DNA of 64,000 nucleotides, from positions 62,001 to 126,000 of the forward strand of contig JAJPJI010000033.1 of NCBI GenBank assembly GCA_021324305.1, read 5' to 3'. This document shows, piece by piece, positions 46,753 to 56,813 of this stretch (position 1 is its first letter; the number at the start of each line of letters is the position of its first letter). A program made the translations under genes and the position numbers. A model generated the notes under the pieces. The model saw only the letters and a list, made by a program, of their open reading frames with translations, made no database searches and was not told the origin of the DNA. The stretch comes from Gammaproteobacteria bacterium (GTDB taxonomy: Bacteria; Pseudomonadota; Gammaproteobacteria; DSM-16500).

Positions 46753-48009
46753 TTAAAACTTTTTCATGGCATCAAAAAATTCATCGTTGGTTTTTGTATC
46801 TTTCATTTTATCAATCAGGAATTCTACTGCGCCTTCTTCCATGTGCTGCAAGAGCTTTCGCAGTATCCATATTCTTTGCAATACATCTTTTGATACGAAT
46901 TTTTCATCTCGACGCGTACCGCTGCGATTTACATTGATAGCAGGATAAACTCTTCGTTCTGCGATTCGCCGATCCAGATGAATTTCCATATTACCTGTGC
47001 CCTTGAACTCTTCGTAAATCACGTCATCCATTTTGGATCCGGTTTCAACCAGCGCAGTTGCGATAATTGTCAGACTGCCGCCTTCTTCTATATTACGCGC
47101 CGCACCGAAAAAGCGCTTTGGACGCTGTAACGCATTGGAATCGACACCACCAGTCAATACCTTGCCAGATGCAGGCACGACCGTATTGTAGGCGCGCGCC
47201 AGACGGGTGATTGAATCAAGGAGAATGACAACATCGCGCTTATGTTCAACCAGTCGCTTGGCTTTTTCTATAACCATTTCTGCCACTTGCACGTGACGGT
47301 TGGCGGGCTCGTCAAATGTACTTGCAATTACTTCTCCCTTGACCGAACGTGACATTTCCGTCACTTCTTCAGGACGTTCGTCGATCAGCAATACGATGAG
47401 ATAACATTCGGGATGATTATGTGCGATCGAGTGTGCAATGTTCTGAAGCATCATTGTCTTACCCGCTTTTGGCGGAGACACGATCAATCCGCGCTGTCCT
47501 TTTCCGAACGGCGAGATCAGATCAATAACGCGCGCCGTGATATCTTCCGTGCTGCCATTACCCAGCTCCATTTTTAGATGCTTGTCAGCGAACAGCGGCG
47601 TGAGGTTTTCAAATAATACTTTATTTTTTGCGTTTTCTGGCGCTTCGAAGTTGATTTCATCAACTTTTAACAAGGCAAAATATCGTTCGCCTTCTTTTGG
47701 AGGACGGATTTTGCCGGATATTGTATCGCCTGTGCGTAAATTGAAACGACGAATCTGGCTGGGTGAGACATAAATATCGTCCGGGCCAGCAAGATAAGAA
47801 CCTTCAGCTGAGCGTAAGAACCCAAATCCGTCTTGAAGAATTTCCAGTACACCGTCACCATAAATATCTTCACCACGTTTTGCGTGTTCCTTTAAAATTG
47901 CAAAAATAATATCTTGTTTCCTTGAGCGGGCCATATTTTCCAGCCCATATTGTTCAGCCAATGTAACCAATTCAGCTGCACTTTTTTTCTTAAGCTCAGT
48001 TAAATTCAT
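46753..48009 (-). CDS. rho: Transcription termination factor Rho
   Basis: 418-residue hexameric RNA helicase that ends transcription at C-rich rut sites. The N-terminal domain begins [20 protein letters not shown]; the RNA-binding cold-shock fold has [12 protein letters not shown]; the P-loop is [14 protein letters not shown]; the Walker B region is [16 protein letters not shown] and the R/Q loops include [20 protein letters not shown]. Length is as in E. coli (419). It follows trxA in the same direction, the conserved trxA-rho order, with a 436-base leader between. Confidence 0.97.
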   Translation of the reverse strand: MNLTELKKKSAAELVTLAEQYGLENMARSRKQDIIFAILKEHAKRGEDIYGDGVLEILQDGFGFLRSAEGSYLAGPDDIYVSPSQIRRFNLRTGDTISGKIRPPKEGERYFALLKVDEINFEAPENAKNKVLFENLTPLFADKHLKMELGNGSTEDITARVIDLISPFGKGQRGLIVSPPKAGKTMMLQNIAHSIAHNHPECYLIVLLIDERPEEVTEMSRSVKGEVIASTFDEPANRHVQVAEMVIEKAKRLVEHKRDVVILLDSITRLARAYNTVVPASGKVLTGGVDSNALQRPKRFFGAARNIEEGGSLTIIATALVETGSKMDDVIYEEFKGTGNMEIHLDRRIAERRVYPAINVNRSGTRRDEKFVSKDVLQRIWILRKLLQHMEEGAVEFLIDKMKDTKTNDEFFDAMKKF

Positions 48010-48445
48010 AATGATTTAAACCCTACATAAAGAACGTTGATTGATTTTAAACATAGAAATGACACTACACCTTCAGTTCACTGATAACCCGAGCTGTTCG
48101 TTTTTTCATGCATAGGGATCTTTGAAAAAGACTTGTTTTCCTATTCACACAGGAAAAACGCCGTTTCGGTGTAAACCAATGAATCATGTACCAAAAGTTG
48201 TATCCGACTCAGGGTCGTGACACACCTGATAACCACAAACACGAACTATGGAATATACGACAGGCAAGGGGGTTATCTACAAGGTAAAAATATCATTAAT
48301 TTATGAGAATTTCCAGCTTTCCAGGTTACAGCCTTGTCAGGGTAGCCTTATTCGACAACAGACTAGCCCGGGCTTCTGCCCAGGCCAAGCCGGAAGACAC
48401 ACTCCCATAAAACAGATAACTGGATCGAACGGATTTTTTGCGTAA
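48010..48445 (-). promoter_or_regulatory. rho leader region
   Basis: 436 bases between trxA and rho without a convincing gene. In E. coli a long leader here carries autoregulatory Rho-dependent attenuation. I see a hairpin CCTGGGC-AGAA-GCCCGGG (minus strand, about 48364-48381) and a short open frame starting near 48411 that ends at its far side, but neither proves regulation. A plus-strand frame at 48248-48445 looks spurious. Confidence 0.35.
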
Positions 48446-48772
48446 TTAAATATGGCTATCGATGAATCGCACCAAGTCAGCCTTGCTTAAAAGTCCAACT
48501 TGAGTCGCCGCAACCTGGCCATCCTTGAACATAATTAATGTAGGGATTCCGCGTACGCCAAATTTAGGCGGTGTGGATGGATTATGGTCGACATCCAGCT
48601 TAACGAATTTGACTTTATCGGTGTATTTCGATGCAACATCTTCGATGATTGGCGCTAATGCCTTGCATGGCCCGCACCATTGCGCCCAGAAATCAACGAT
48701 AACGGGGATGTGGGATTCTATTACTTCGGTTTCGAACGAATCATCGCTAATTGCGTGAATATGGCTGCTCAT
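48446..48772 (-). CDS. trxA: Thioredoxin 1
   Basis: 108-residue thioredoxin. The redox site is FWAQWCGPCKALAPII, and KLDVDHNPSTPPKFGVRGIPTLIMF contains the cis-proline loop. Length equals that of E. coli TrxA (109). It reduces cytoplasmic disulphides, for example in ribonucleotide reductase and methionine sulfoxide reductase. AAGGTCAAATC precedes the ATG. It heads the conserved trxA-rho arrangement. Confidence 0.97.
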   Translation of the reverse strand: MSSHIHAISDDSFETEVIESHIPVIVDFWAQWCGPCKALAPIIEDVASKYTDKVKFVKLDVDHNPSTPPKFGVRGIPTLIMFKDGQVAATQVGLLSKADLVRFIDSHI

Positions 48773-48932
48773 GATTTGACCTTCTTTGGTTAATTATATC
48801 TTGGTTATATCATTAATATGGTTTCATTTTTAAAAAAATCAAGAGGCTTGGAGCTGACGTTTACATTCTCATTTCTCAAGCATAGCAGACATGCATATCT
48901 TAATGAAATAATGAAAATATTAAGCGAATGCT

Positions 48933-50192
48933 CTAGGCCTCCTGGACACGAACCGGCAATAACAATAATCCGCCGACAGCAAAAAACACCAGAACTGTCG
49001 CCATCCCGACACGTTGACTGCCAAACAGCAATGTCATTACACCGAGCAGCCATGGACCAATAAATGCAGTAATCCTTCCGGATAACGCATACAATCCAAA
49101 CATTTCTGCTGACGTCTCCTTATTTTCAATCAATCTCACCATTAGCGAGCGGCTCGCCGACTGAACCGGCCCCACAAATATGCAAAGCAATAACGCGACC
49201 GCCCAAAATGCAGACTTGTGATGCAGAAATAACAGAGGAATTCCGAGTAAAACAAGAAATATCAAAGACACGACCACTGTCATCTTTGATCCAAGAAAAT
49301 CATCCATCCAGGAAAGCAATATTGCGCCAAGCCCGGCAGTAATGTTCATCGTGATCCCAAATAACAATACTTCCTCAAAAGATAATCCATAGGTGCCGGC
49401 AGCATAAATCCCGCCAAACACGAACAGCGTATTCAGTCCATCCGTGTAAATCATATGCGAGACAAGATATAGAAATATGTTTCTTTCACGAGGCATTTTT
49501 TTTAGTGTGCTGATCAACTCACTCACCCCATCGCGTACAGCCTGGCACAAGGGACGCGGAGCAGCAGACATATTCGGCACCATAAAAAAAAACGGTATCG
49601 AAAAAATCGCATACCAGACTGCAACAAATGGACCACAAATTCGAATTTGGGCTGCCGTCTGCGTATCCAGTGAAAAGATATTGGTTTTGACAAAAAATAC
49701 CAGCGCAAACGAGAGCGCTAAAATTCCACCAATGTAACCGCAACCCCACCCCCATCCGGATACGCGTCCCAGATAGTCTTTTGGAGCAAGCTGCGGCAAA
49801 AAAGCATTATAGAAAACCAGTGCCACTTCCAGACCAACGGTTCCAAACACAAGACAAACAAGCGTGAGAGGAGCGGAACCGACATTCGGATAGGCAAACC
49901 AGAGCAGCCCCGAACTTATAATACTTATCCAGGTAAAAACGAATAGCCAGCGTTTGTGATGCCCGCCATGATCAGCAATTGCACCGAATAATGGACTCGA
50001 AACCGCAATGATTATTCCGGCAATCGATGTCGCATTTGCCCACTGGTAAGTCCCGATAATTTCATTCTGCGCCACTTTGGTGGTAAAGTAGGTGGCAAAA
50101 ATAAATGTCATGACAATAATTGAATAGGATGCGCAAGCCCAGTCGTACAAACACCATGCTGCAATCGCTTTTCCAGATTTACCTTGCTTCAA
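48933..50192 (-). CDS. MFS transporter, UMF1/Atg22-like family
   Basis: 419-residue twelve-helix carrier. The opening AIAAWCLYDWACASYSIIVMT and the segment PLFGAIADHGGHHKRWL are typical of the UMF1 family, whose yeast member Atg22 exports amino acids from the vacuole. LVFYNAFLPQLAPKDYLGRVSGWGWG is another family block. A TTG at 50192 with GGAGG eight bases before it is preferred to the TTG at 50207. It precedes trxA in the same direction but with a 160-base gap. Substrate unknown, perhaps amino acids. Confidence 0.8.
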   Translation of the reverse strand: MKQGKSGKAIAAWCLYDWACASYSIIVMTFIFATYFTTKVAQNEIIGTYQWANATSIAGIIIAVSSPLFGAIADHGGHHKRWLFVFTWISIISSGLLWFAYPNVGSAPLTLVCLVFGTVGLEVALVFYNAFLPQLAPKDYLGRVSGWGWGCGYIGGILALSFALVFFVKTNIFSLDTQTAAQIRICGPFVAVWYAIFSIPFFFMVPNMSAAPRPLCQAVRDGVSELISTLKKMPRERNIFLYLVSHMIYTDGLNTLFVFGGIYAAGTYGLSFEEVLLFGITMNITAGLGAILLSWMDDFLGSKMTVVVSLIFLVLLGIPLLFLHHKSAFWAVALLLCIFVGPVQSASRSLMVRLIENKETSAEMFGLYALSGRITAFIGPWLLGVMTLLFGSQRVGMATVLVFFAVGGLLLLPVRVQEA

Positions 50193-50242
50193 AAAATATG
50201 CCTCCAAATCAACTTCTGCAGACTGGTCCCGCTAAAATATTG

Positions 50243-53065
50243 TTAGCGTGTATGCTTGGGCGCAATTGCCTGCGCGGCGATAAAATCCAGCGAAGGCTCA
50301 CCGCAATATTTCGCAATTTCGGCACGAACCTGATTACGCAACTGGGTGACATTCTGCCATTCCTGCCCAACGGGCTTGATCAGATCACAGACCGTCACAA
50401 TAATCTTGTTCGGCCGCATCAGTTTTTCATCATCGCGCAAAATCGTGCGCGTGCCTTTCAAGGCAATCGGGCAAACAGGTATACTGGTTTCCGTTGCGAT
50501 TTTAAAAGCACCCAGACGAAACGGTCTCAAACCGGACGCATACCCAAACGTTCCTTCCGGGAAAATCAAAATCGGATTGTTCGATTTTAAAAAATTTTCG
50601 ATTCGCCTGGTATCTTCCAGTCCCCTGGACAAATCCAGCCTGTCCACACCCAGGTAATCAAGTTTCTCCATGACCGTACGAATTAACGGCGTATGGAATA
50701 ATTCTTTCTTAACAACTATCCGGGTATTGATCGGCAAAACAGAAGCCATCACAATTGAGTCAATGTAGCTGGCATGGTTCGGTGTAAAGATAACGCTGGA
50801 TGATTGATGCAGCTTATCAGCACCTATCACCTTAACCGGGCAAAAAGCAAATCTTAATATCCATCTTGCCCACACCCTGACTGCTCTTGCTGCTATATCC
50901 CGGGAAGAATACTTGACCAGGAAAAACATCGGAAAAAATGTACCGCCAACGATAAGCGCCATGTACAGTGTATAAATGGCTTTTGCAGCCAACCCGAAGC
51001 CGGTCGCGCATTTGCGGAACAATGACCGCAGTCCAAGCTTGCTCACCTGCAGCCAAGCCGGAGTTTGTGGCCTGCCAAGACCCCCATTAAGATACATTGT
51101 CTTGCAGGCTGCGCGTTGCAGCTTGCCGCTTGATGTTTTCGGAACAATATGCGGCGCAACTAGAACGACGTGATCCGGCACGATTTCCAGCGAACTCGCG
51201 ATCTTGTCTTTTATGTCCTCAACAATCTTGTTCCGTCCGGATTTTGTTTTTTCCCTGGTCTCGGCAACAACCACCAGCTGCTCCGTGCCATGCTGAGAAT
51301 CAGACACCTCAAATGCCACGACACATCCTTGCCGCACACCCGCAACACCCCCGGCCAATTCCTCGATTTCCGCAGGATAAAGATTGCGTCCAGCCTTGAT
51401 GATCAAATCCTTGCTGCGACCGGTAATGTATATCTCACCATCAGCCTGATACGCAAGATCCCCGCTATCCAACCAGCCATCACGATAGATCGCCATTGTG
51501 GCCCGTTCATTATGATAATAACCCTGCATACTGGATGGGCCGCGAAACTGCAGCTTGCCAACATTACGCTCTGGCAGCTCCAGATTCTGATCATCAACGA
51601 TACGGACTTCGTGTCCTTGCACTGGTGGGCCGCATGAAACAAATTCGATAATATTCTTTCCCTCTGATGGAACAGCCTTGCGTTCTTCCTCGAATTTTTT
51701 CCGGTCGATGCGGTCTATGCGAAAATCACGCCCCACTGGCGGGATGGTGAGTGCAACTGTCGATTCAGCCAGGCCATATACAGGCAGCAACGCATTGCGC
51801 TTGAATCCGTAGGCAGCAAATTTTTTTGCGAATGCCTCAAGTGTTCTCGGATAAACTTTTTCTGCCCCATTCGCCGCCATGCGCCACGAAGACAAATCCA
51901 GACCTTCGATCAACGCAGGATCAATCTTGCGCACACATAATTCATAAGCAAAATTTGGCGCACCCGACAGCGTACCGCGATGATAGTGGATCGCCCACAA
52001 CCAGCGTTCTGGATGATTGAGGAAGGAAAATGGCGTGAGCAAGATCAATGGCACGCCATAATATAAACTTCCCAACCACATGCCAATCAAACCCATGTCG
52101 TGATAAAGCGGCAGCCAGCTGACCGCAACATCATCCGGTGTGACCTTGATCGCATTGCCATACGCATGTATGTTTGCAAGCAAATTATCATGCGTCAATA
52201 ATACACCCTTAGGGTCAGAAGTACTTCCCGAAGTATATTGAATAAATGCAAAATTACCTGGCTTCGCGATGAAAGGACTTGCGAGCCGGCTTGGTTCCTT
52301 CAATTCATCAATCGTTACAACATGTTTCAAACTGGGCACAAACGACTTGAGCAGCAAACTCAATTTTTCAGCCTGAGAAAAGGTAACGAGAATACGCACT
52401 TCTGCGTTTTTCAATATCCGCGCTTCTGTTTGTGCATAGGCTTCAAGCATATGCATGCGGAAAGGCGGATAGATTGGCACAGGGATCCCGCCAGCCAGTA
52501 AGGTGCCATAAAAGATGTAAAAAAATCCGGGAGTAGTTGGCTGCATAATGGCCACTGTCTCGCCGTCTTTCAACCCACGCGTTCGCAGCCCGCTCGCTAC
52601 ACGCAGCGATGATTCAAGCATCTGGCCATATGTGATCACCTCTTCGCTGCCGCCTTCATGCTGAAAATAAATGTGAGCCTTGTCAGGTGATTTTTCGCCA
52701 TAAAGCAGCAATATGTCTATCAGTGTTCTCGCATGCGATACATCCACGCGAAACTTTTCGCCATGCGATGTCACAATCTCATGCCGTGCAGGAATGATAA
52801 TGCCGGGATGCGCCTCCTGCAGATAATCAGCAATATCCCTCAGGGTTTCTGCTTCAGCCAGCAATCGATCGGGAATGGAGACTTCAAATGATTTCTCGAT
52901 TCGCTGAAATAATTCCGCACGTCCCAGACTGTCAATTCCGAGATGTCGCTGCAAGGAGGCATCCAGCTTGATTTCCCGCCTGTAAGGCTCGCCAGAATCA
53001 ATAAGCAGTTTGTGCGTTATTGAAATCAGCTCTTTTTCAACATCATGTTGCGATACTTGCTTCAT
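50243..53065 (-). CDS. Trimodular ACP - fatty acyl-AMP ligase - PlsC acyltransferase
   Basis: 940-residue fusion. Residues 5-85: acyl carrier domain with the phosphopantetheine serine in HLGIDSLGRAEL (Ser46). About 105-665: adenylating domain of the fatty acyl-AMP ligase type, with FIQYTSGSTSDPKGVLLTHD, SWLPLYHDMGLIG, YGLAESTVAL, DGWLDSGDLAY and KTSSGKLQR. A membrane-like stretch follows (about 705-725). About 745-915: acyltransferase with TPNHASYIDSIV (HxxxxD) and LIFPEGTFGYASG. One chain can thus activate a fatty acid, hold it as a thioester and transfer it to a lysolipid or other acceptor. Acceptor unknown. Single gene between ubiH and the MFS gene. Confidence 0.88.
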   Translation of the reverse strand: MKQVSQHDVEKELISITHKLLIDSGEPYRREIKLDASLQRHLGIDSLGRAELFQRIEKSFEVSIPDRLLAEAETLRDIADYLQEAHPGIIIPARHEIVTSHGEKFRVDVSHARTLIDILLLYGEKSPDKAHIYFQHEGGSEEVITYGQMLESSLRVASGLRTRGLKDGETVAIMQPTTPGFFYIFYGTLLAGGIPVPIYPPFRMHMLEAYAQTEARILKNAEVRILVTFSQAEKLSLLLKSFVPSLKHVVTIDELKEPSRLASPFIAKPGNFAFIQYTSGSTSDPKGVLLTHDNLLANIHAYGNAIKVTPDDVAVSWLPLYHDMGLIGMWLGSLYYGVPLILLTPFSFLNHPERWLWAIHYHRGTLSGAPNFAYELCVRKIDPALIEGLDLSSWRMAANGAEKVYPRTLEAFAKKFAAYGFKRNALLPVYGLAESTVALTIPPVGRDFRIDRIDRKKFEEERKAVPSEGKNIIEFVSCGPPVQGHEVRIVDDQNLELPERNVGKLQFRGPSSMQGYYHNERATMAIYRDGWLDSGDLAYQADGEIYITGRSKDLIIKAGRNLYPAEIEELAGGVAGVRQGCVVAFEVSDSQHGTEQLVVVAETREKTKSGRNKIVEDIKDKIASSLEIVPDHVVLVAPHIVPKTSSGKLQRAACKTMYLNGGLGRPQTPAWLQVSKLGLRSLFRKCATGFGLAAKAIYTLYMALIVGGTFFPMFFLVKYSSRDIAARAVRVWARWILRFAFCPVKVIGADKLHQSSSVIFTPNHASYIDSIVMASVLPINTRIVVKKELFHTPLIRTVMEKLDYLGVDRLDLSRGLEDTRRIENFLKSNNPILIFPEGTFGYASGLRPFRLGAFKIATETSIPVCPIALKGTRTILRDDEKLMRPNKIIVTVCDLIKPVGQEWQNVTQLRNQVRAEIAKYCGEPSLDFIAAQAIAPKHTR

Positions 53066-53111
53066 AACATCCTGCTTTTATTCCATATCCTTAAATACTT
53101 TCCGGATAATA

Positions 53112-54308
53112 TTATTCCTGAGCAAGGAGTAAACGAGGCACACGACCTGCTCGTCCCGTCATTCCGTCAATAAATCGTTTCTTGACCGGTTTTGCAATAT
53201 CTAGCCCTATCATTCCCAATTGCACCGCTGCTCCTGCCAAAGCTGAATCTATGGAAAAAAGCCTCGACAGTCGATGCGAAACACCAATACTCGCGGACTG
53301 GTGCTTCTGGATCTGGTCCTGGATTCCCTGCAAATCCACGGGAGTAAAAATTTCATTCCGGGCAATTTTTTGCATGATCCCTTCCGCAAGTATCGCTACC
53401 TCATAAAGAGCAAGATTAAAGCCCTGGGCAGCAATCGGATGCAAGGTATGCGCAGAGTTACCCAGCAACAATACCCCTTGTTCCACCATTTTTTCGGCGC
53501 GAATCATTCGCAGCGGAAAAACGTGGCGCTTACTGACTGCCTTGAGGTTTCCGAGGCGATAGCCAAATTCCTTTTGCAATTTGTCCAGAAAAGCAGTCTC
53601 GGAAAGCGCCATGAGGGCTGATATGGTACTCGTGTCCGCGCTCCAGATTGTGGCGCATTCGTTGTCGCTCAAAGGCAGCATGGCAATCGCCCCTTCAGCA
53701 TTAAAGCGCTCATAGGCAATGTGCCGGTGCGAACGCTTCAACATGGTTCTTGTTACCAGAGCGCTTTGCCCATAATCAAAAATGTCCGCATGAATTTTCA
53801 GTTGTGCGCGCACAGTGGATTCCGTCCCATCAGCACCGATAACAATAGGTGCCTGCAGGTTTTTTTCCACTCCGTCTGAAATAACCGACAACAGTACCTT
53901 TCCGTCCTGCTGCTCCAGGGTTTGTAATTTTGCAGGACGGTAAAGAGTGCAATTCGACAGTATCTGCAGTTCATCGTTTAACGCCGCTTCAATATGCTTC
54001 GCAGGAATAACATAGCCCAACGCAGGCAAGCCCACGTCTTCACGATTAAGCCGCACTGAACCAAAATGACCGTGATTGGAAACATGGACTTGATGAATTG
54101 GCGCTGCATAGGCCTTCAGTTTCGGCCAGAGGTCAAGATTTTCCAGAAATTGGCAGCTGCCGGCATTCAACGCAAACAGACGCGGATCATCATTGCTTGG
54201 CAGCCTTGCATCAATCAGCGCGATTTGCAAATCAGACCGGCGCAAGGCTGCTGCCAGCCCTGCGCCAACCAGTCCTCCGCCAACGATAATCAAGTCGTAG
54301 CGCTGCAT
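53112..54308 (-). CDS. ubiH: FAD-dependent ubiquinone-biosynthesis hydroxylase, UbiH family
   Basis: 398-residue flavin monooxygenase. N-terminal FAD motif LIIVGGGLVGAGLAAALR, the middle VIGADGTESTVR, and the C-terminal LLGNSAHTLHPIAAQGFNLAL are the three family blocks; HPIAAQGFN favours UbiH over UbiF or UbiI. UbiH hydroxylates the ubiquinone ring at C6 in known systems. It follows pepP by three bases, as in the E. coli ygfB-pepP-ubiH operon, which supports the assignment. The next E. coli gene, ubiI, is missing here. Confidence 0.88.
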   Translation of the reverse strand: MQRYDLIIVGGGLVGAGLAAALRRSDLQIALIDARLPSNDDPRLFALNAGSCQFLENLDLWPKLKAYAAPIHQVHVSNHGHFGSVRLNREDVGLPALGYVIPAKHIEAALNDELQILSNCTLYRPAKLQTLEQQDGKVLLSVISDGVEKNLQAPIVIGADGTESTVRAQLKIHADIFDYGQSALVTRTMLKRSHRHIAYERFNAEGAIAMLPLSDNECATIWSADTSTISALMALSETAFLDKLQKEFGYRLGNLKAVSKRHVFPLRMIRAEKMVEQGVLLLGNSAHTLHPIAAQGFNLALYEVAILAEGIMQKIARNEIFTPVDLQGIQDQIQKHQSASIGVSHRLSRLFSIDSALAGAAVQLGMIGLDIAKPVKKRFIDGMTGRAGRVPRLLLAQE

Positions 54309-54311
54309 GTC

Positions 54312-55622
54312 TCAATTCGCCATTATTGCTTCTATCTCAGCAACCGTCTTTGGAATCTTTTGACTCAATACTTCGCGGCCTTTTTCTGTCACAAGTACAT
54401 TATCTTCAATGCGGACGCCAATATTATGCCAACGCTTATGCACCCCAGGAATGTCCGCTGAAATATAGATGCCTGGCTCCACTGTGAATACCATACCTGG
54501 CTGCAATGACCGCCACTTGCTTTCGATACGATAGCGGCCCACATCATGGACATCCAATCCCAGCCAATGACCCGACCGATGCATATAGAATGGGAAATAA
54601 GCCTGCTTCTCGATCAGGTTATCGAGACTACCCTTCAGGATGCCAAGATCAATCAATCCCTGGGTGATAATTTTAACAATGATATTCTGCGCATTGGTCC
54701 ATGACGCGCCGGGCTTTATGGATTTAATCGCAGCCAGCTGTGATTCCAGTACAAGTTCATAAATCGCACGCTGCTCGCCAGTGAAACGCCCATTGGCAGG
54801 AAACGTTCTGGTGATATCAGCAGCATAATTTTGATATTCTGCGCCAGCATCAATCAGCACAACATCACCATCCGCAACTTTCTGGTTGTTATTTACATAA
54901 TGCAAAATACAAGCATTGCGTCCTGCCCCGACGATGGAGTTGTACGCTGGAAAACGAGCTCCGTTACGCTGGAATTCATACATGATTTCAGCTTCAATCT
55001 GGTATTCATAGACTCCCGGCTGGCAAAACTGCATAGCGCGGACATGAGCTTTTTCAGTAATATCAACTGCTTTTTGCATTAACGCCACTTCGGCAGGGCT
55101 CTTGAACAACCGCATTTCATGCAATGAAGGGGTGATATCCACGAACGCCATCGGCGATTGCATGCCGCCACGGACTTTTGATCTAACCTTGTTTACTGCA
55201 TGCATCAGGACCTTGTCGAAATCACGGTTGATTCCCAGCGGGTAATGGATCGCGTCCCGGCCTGCAAGCAATTCAGGCAATATCAAGGAGAGCTCACTGA
55301 TTGGAAAAGCCTGGTCAGCGGAAAAATCTTTCACCGCGCCTTCTTGTCCGGCACGCGGACCATCCCAGATTTCGCGATCGCGATCTCTTACGCGATTGAA
55401 TAGTATATATTCACCTTCTTTTCTCTTTGGCGCCAAAACAAGCACGGCCTCCGGTTCTTCAAAGCCGGTCAGATAATAAAAATCGCTATTCTGCCGATAA
55501 GCATAAACTGCGTCACCATTCCGATATACCTCGGGAGCAGAGGAAAGAATGACGATTCCATTCGGGCCAATTTTTTGCATTAATTCTTTGCGGCGTTTAG
55601 CGTATTCATTCATTTTTATCAT
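54312..55622 (-). CDS. pepP: Xaa-Pro aminopeptidase P
   Basis: 436-residue M24 metallopeptidase that removes N-terminal residues before proline. The dinuclear metal ligands are in VLIDAGAEYQNYAADITRTF (Asp, Asp), HRSGHWLGLDVHDVG (His), VFTVEPGIYI (Glu) and GVRIEDNVLVT (Glu). The N-terminal creatinase-like domain has SAPEVYRNGDAVYAYRQNSD and FYYLTGFEEPEAVL. Length matches E. coli PepP (441). Second gene of ygfB-pepP-ubiH; the ATG at 55622 has GGGAGATGTC upstream. Confidence 0.96.
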   Translation of the reverse strand: MIKMNEYAKRRKELMQKIGPNGIVILSSAPEVYRNGDAVYAYRQNSDFYYLTGFEEPEAVLVLAPKRKEGEYILFNRVRDRDREIWDGPRAGQEGAVKDFSADQAFPISELSLILPELLAGRDAIHYPLGINRDFDKVLMHAVNKVRSKVRGGMQSPMAFVDITPSLHEMRLFKSPAEVALMQKAVDITEKAHVRAMQFCQPGVYEYQIEAEIMYEFQRNGARFPAYNSIVGAGRNACILHYVNNNQKVADGDVVLIDAGAEYQNYAADITRTFPANGRFTGEQRAIYELVLESQLAAIKSIKPGASWTNAQNIIVKIITQGLIDLGILKGSLDNLIEKQAYFPFYMHRSGHWLGLDVHDVGRYRIESKWRSLQPGMVFTVEPGIYISADIPGVHKRWHNIGVRIEDNVLVTEKGREVLSQKIPKTVAEIEAIMAN

Positions 55623-55655
55623 GACATCTCCCTTTTGTTTTATTTATTCATTTTA

Positions 55656-56222
55656 TTAATGCAGGTGATTTGAAGAACTCGTGGTTTTCGCTTTGACATC
55701 CTCTTCCCGCATATCCTGATAGATCAGAATAACTGCCATTCGCACATATTCAACAAGCTCGATATAAGCAGCCTCATCCTCTTCGCTTGCAACCACTTCT
55801 TCATAATTCATTTTCGCGATTTCAATCAAATCGTTGATTGCTTCTGTCATTTCACCCGGCTCTCGATCGATTATTTGCACTTGCGCCAGCTTGAGGCCCG
55901 TCAGAAATCCCTGACACCAGAGGGTTAAGGCTTCCGCTCTTGCTGGCAAGTCATCCGCATCTGGAGGCAGAACCAATTGAAATTCGAACAAAAATTCATC
56001 CAGCTGCTTGCCGCTGGCATCAAACAGACCTTGCAGAATAGTGTGCGTTTTTGCCGAATCCTCTCCCCCGGTGACCAGCTCTTCCCAGGCCGCACTGCTT
56101 TTGGGATTCCCGCAAAGAATACCGCATATTAACCCATGTACCTGGGATGGATGAAATTTGAGAGTTGTCTTGCTGAGCGCTTGATTCAGCTCCCGGTAAG
56201 TAGGCATAGATTGTTGTTTCAT
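55656..56222 (-). CDS. ygfB: UPF0149 family protein YgfB
   Basis: 188-residue UPF0149 protein. The helical family pattern TLKFHPSQVHGLICGILCGN at the start and ALTLWCQGFLTGLKLAQ in the middle are recognisable, with acidic helices after. YgfB homologues are conserved upstream of pepP-ubiH; in Pseudomonas one affects beta-lactam resistance through the AmpD/AlpA regulators. ATG 56222 (MKQQSMPTYRELNQAL) matches the family start; the frame continues upstream to 56435 without support. No zapA or 6S RNA was seen next to it. Confidence 0.9.
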   Translation of the reverse strand: MKQQSMPTYRELNQALSKTTLKFHPSQVHGLICGILCGNPKSSAAWEELVTGGEDSAKTHTILQGLFDASGKQLDEFLFEFQLVLPPDADDLPARAEALTLWCQGFLTGLKLAQVQIIDREPGEMTEAINDLIEIAKMNYEEVVASEEDEAAYIELVEYVRMAVILIYQDMREEDVKAKTTSSSNHLH

Positions 56223-56813
56223 ATTTGGAATACCAGCGTAAATTGACAATATTAGCGAAAACGGTCTGAGATAGAAAGCTCGGTGCACCATTCGCGGCCT
56301 GAAGGGCATCATGGTTTCCGGCGCTCCCGGACTCCAGCAAGGCCCGAACACAGCTGCACTGATAGCCGCGCGCCTCCTTTTAAAAGCCGTATGGCAGCCT
56401 GATTTTAAGCTTATTTTAATGTTTATTGCCAGCAAAAATATTAATTTCCTTTAAGCCCCGTTAATCTATCAAGAAACCAGGGATAGTAAAATTTCACTCG
56501 TTTTATCCATTAATGACAAGTCCAACATAAATATAACTATTCAGACTTTCGAAAATAGTAATACATCAAAAACGAGATGGTGGCATGCAGTCGCGACTTG
56601 AAAATACAGTTTTCTCTGACGATCTGATAATCAAAGCATCGTGGAAGAACAAATACTGCTAACAGATCTTTTAGCATTCATCCAGACAATGAAACGCTAA
56701 GAACAATCGCCCGATTAAATCTTGCGGCAGAACGACACATCGATTTGAATGAATTAACATTGCCGTGGATCAGGTATATACTCTGGATCAATATCGCTAG
56801 TTGAAACAAGCAA
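56223..56813. other. Gene-poor interval between ygfB and folA, with possible decayed coding remnants
   Basis: 591 bases without a supported gene. On the plus strand three short stretches in different frames read like protein: 56587-56661 (MQSRLENTVFSDDLI...), about 56640-56700 (VEEQILLTDLLAFIQTMKR, then stop) and about 56703-56804 (TIARLNLAAERHIDLNEL...). They could be a decayed small gene. A further open piece at about 56280-56455 (GLQQGPNTAALIAARLLL) has no start. I recognise none. The folA promoter is at the right end. Confidence 0.3.
56754..56782 (+). promoter_or_regulatory. Sigma70-like promoter of folA
   Basis: -35 TTAACA (56754-56759), 17-base spacer, -10 TATACT (56777-56782). Transcript start near 56789 leaves about 25 bases before the folA ATG. 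Confidence 0.55.

Noticed and set aside
56223-56813. 6S RNA or zapA next to ygfB
   Set aside because: The E. coli neighbourhood suggested them, but no 6S-like long hairpin or ZapA-like frame is visible.
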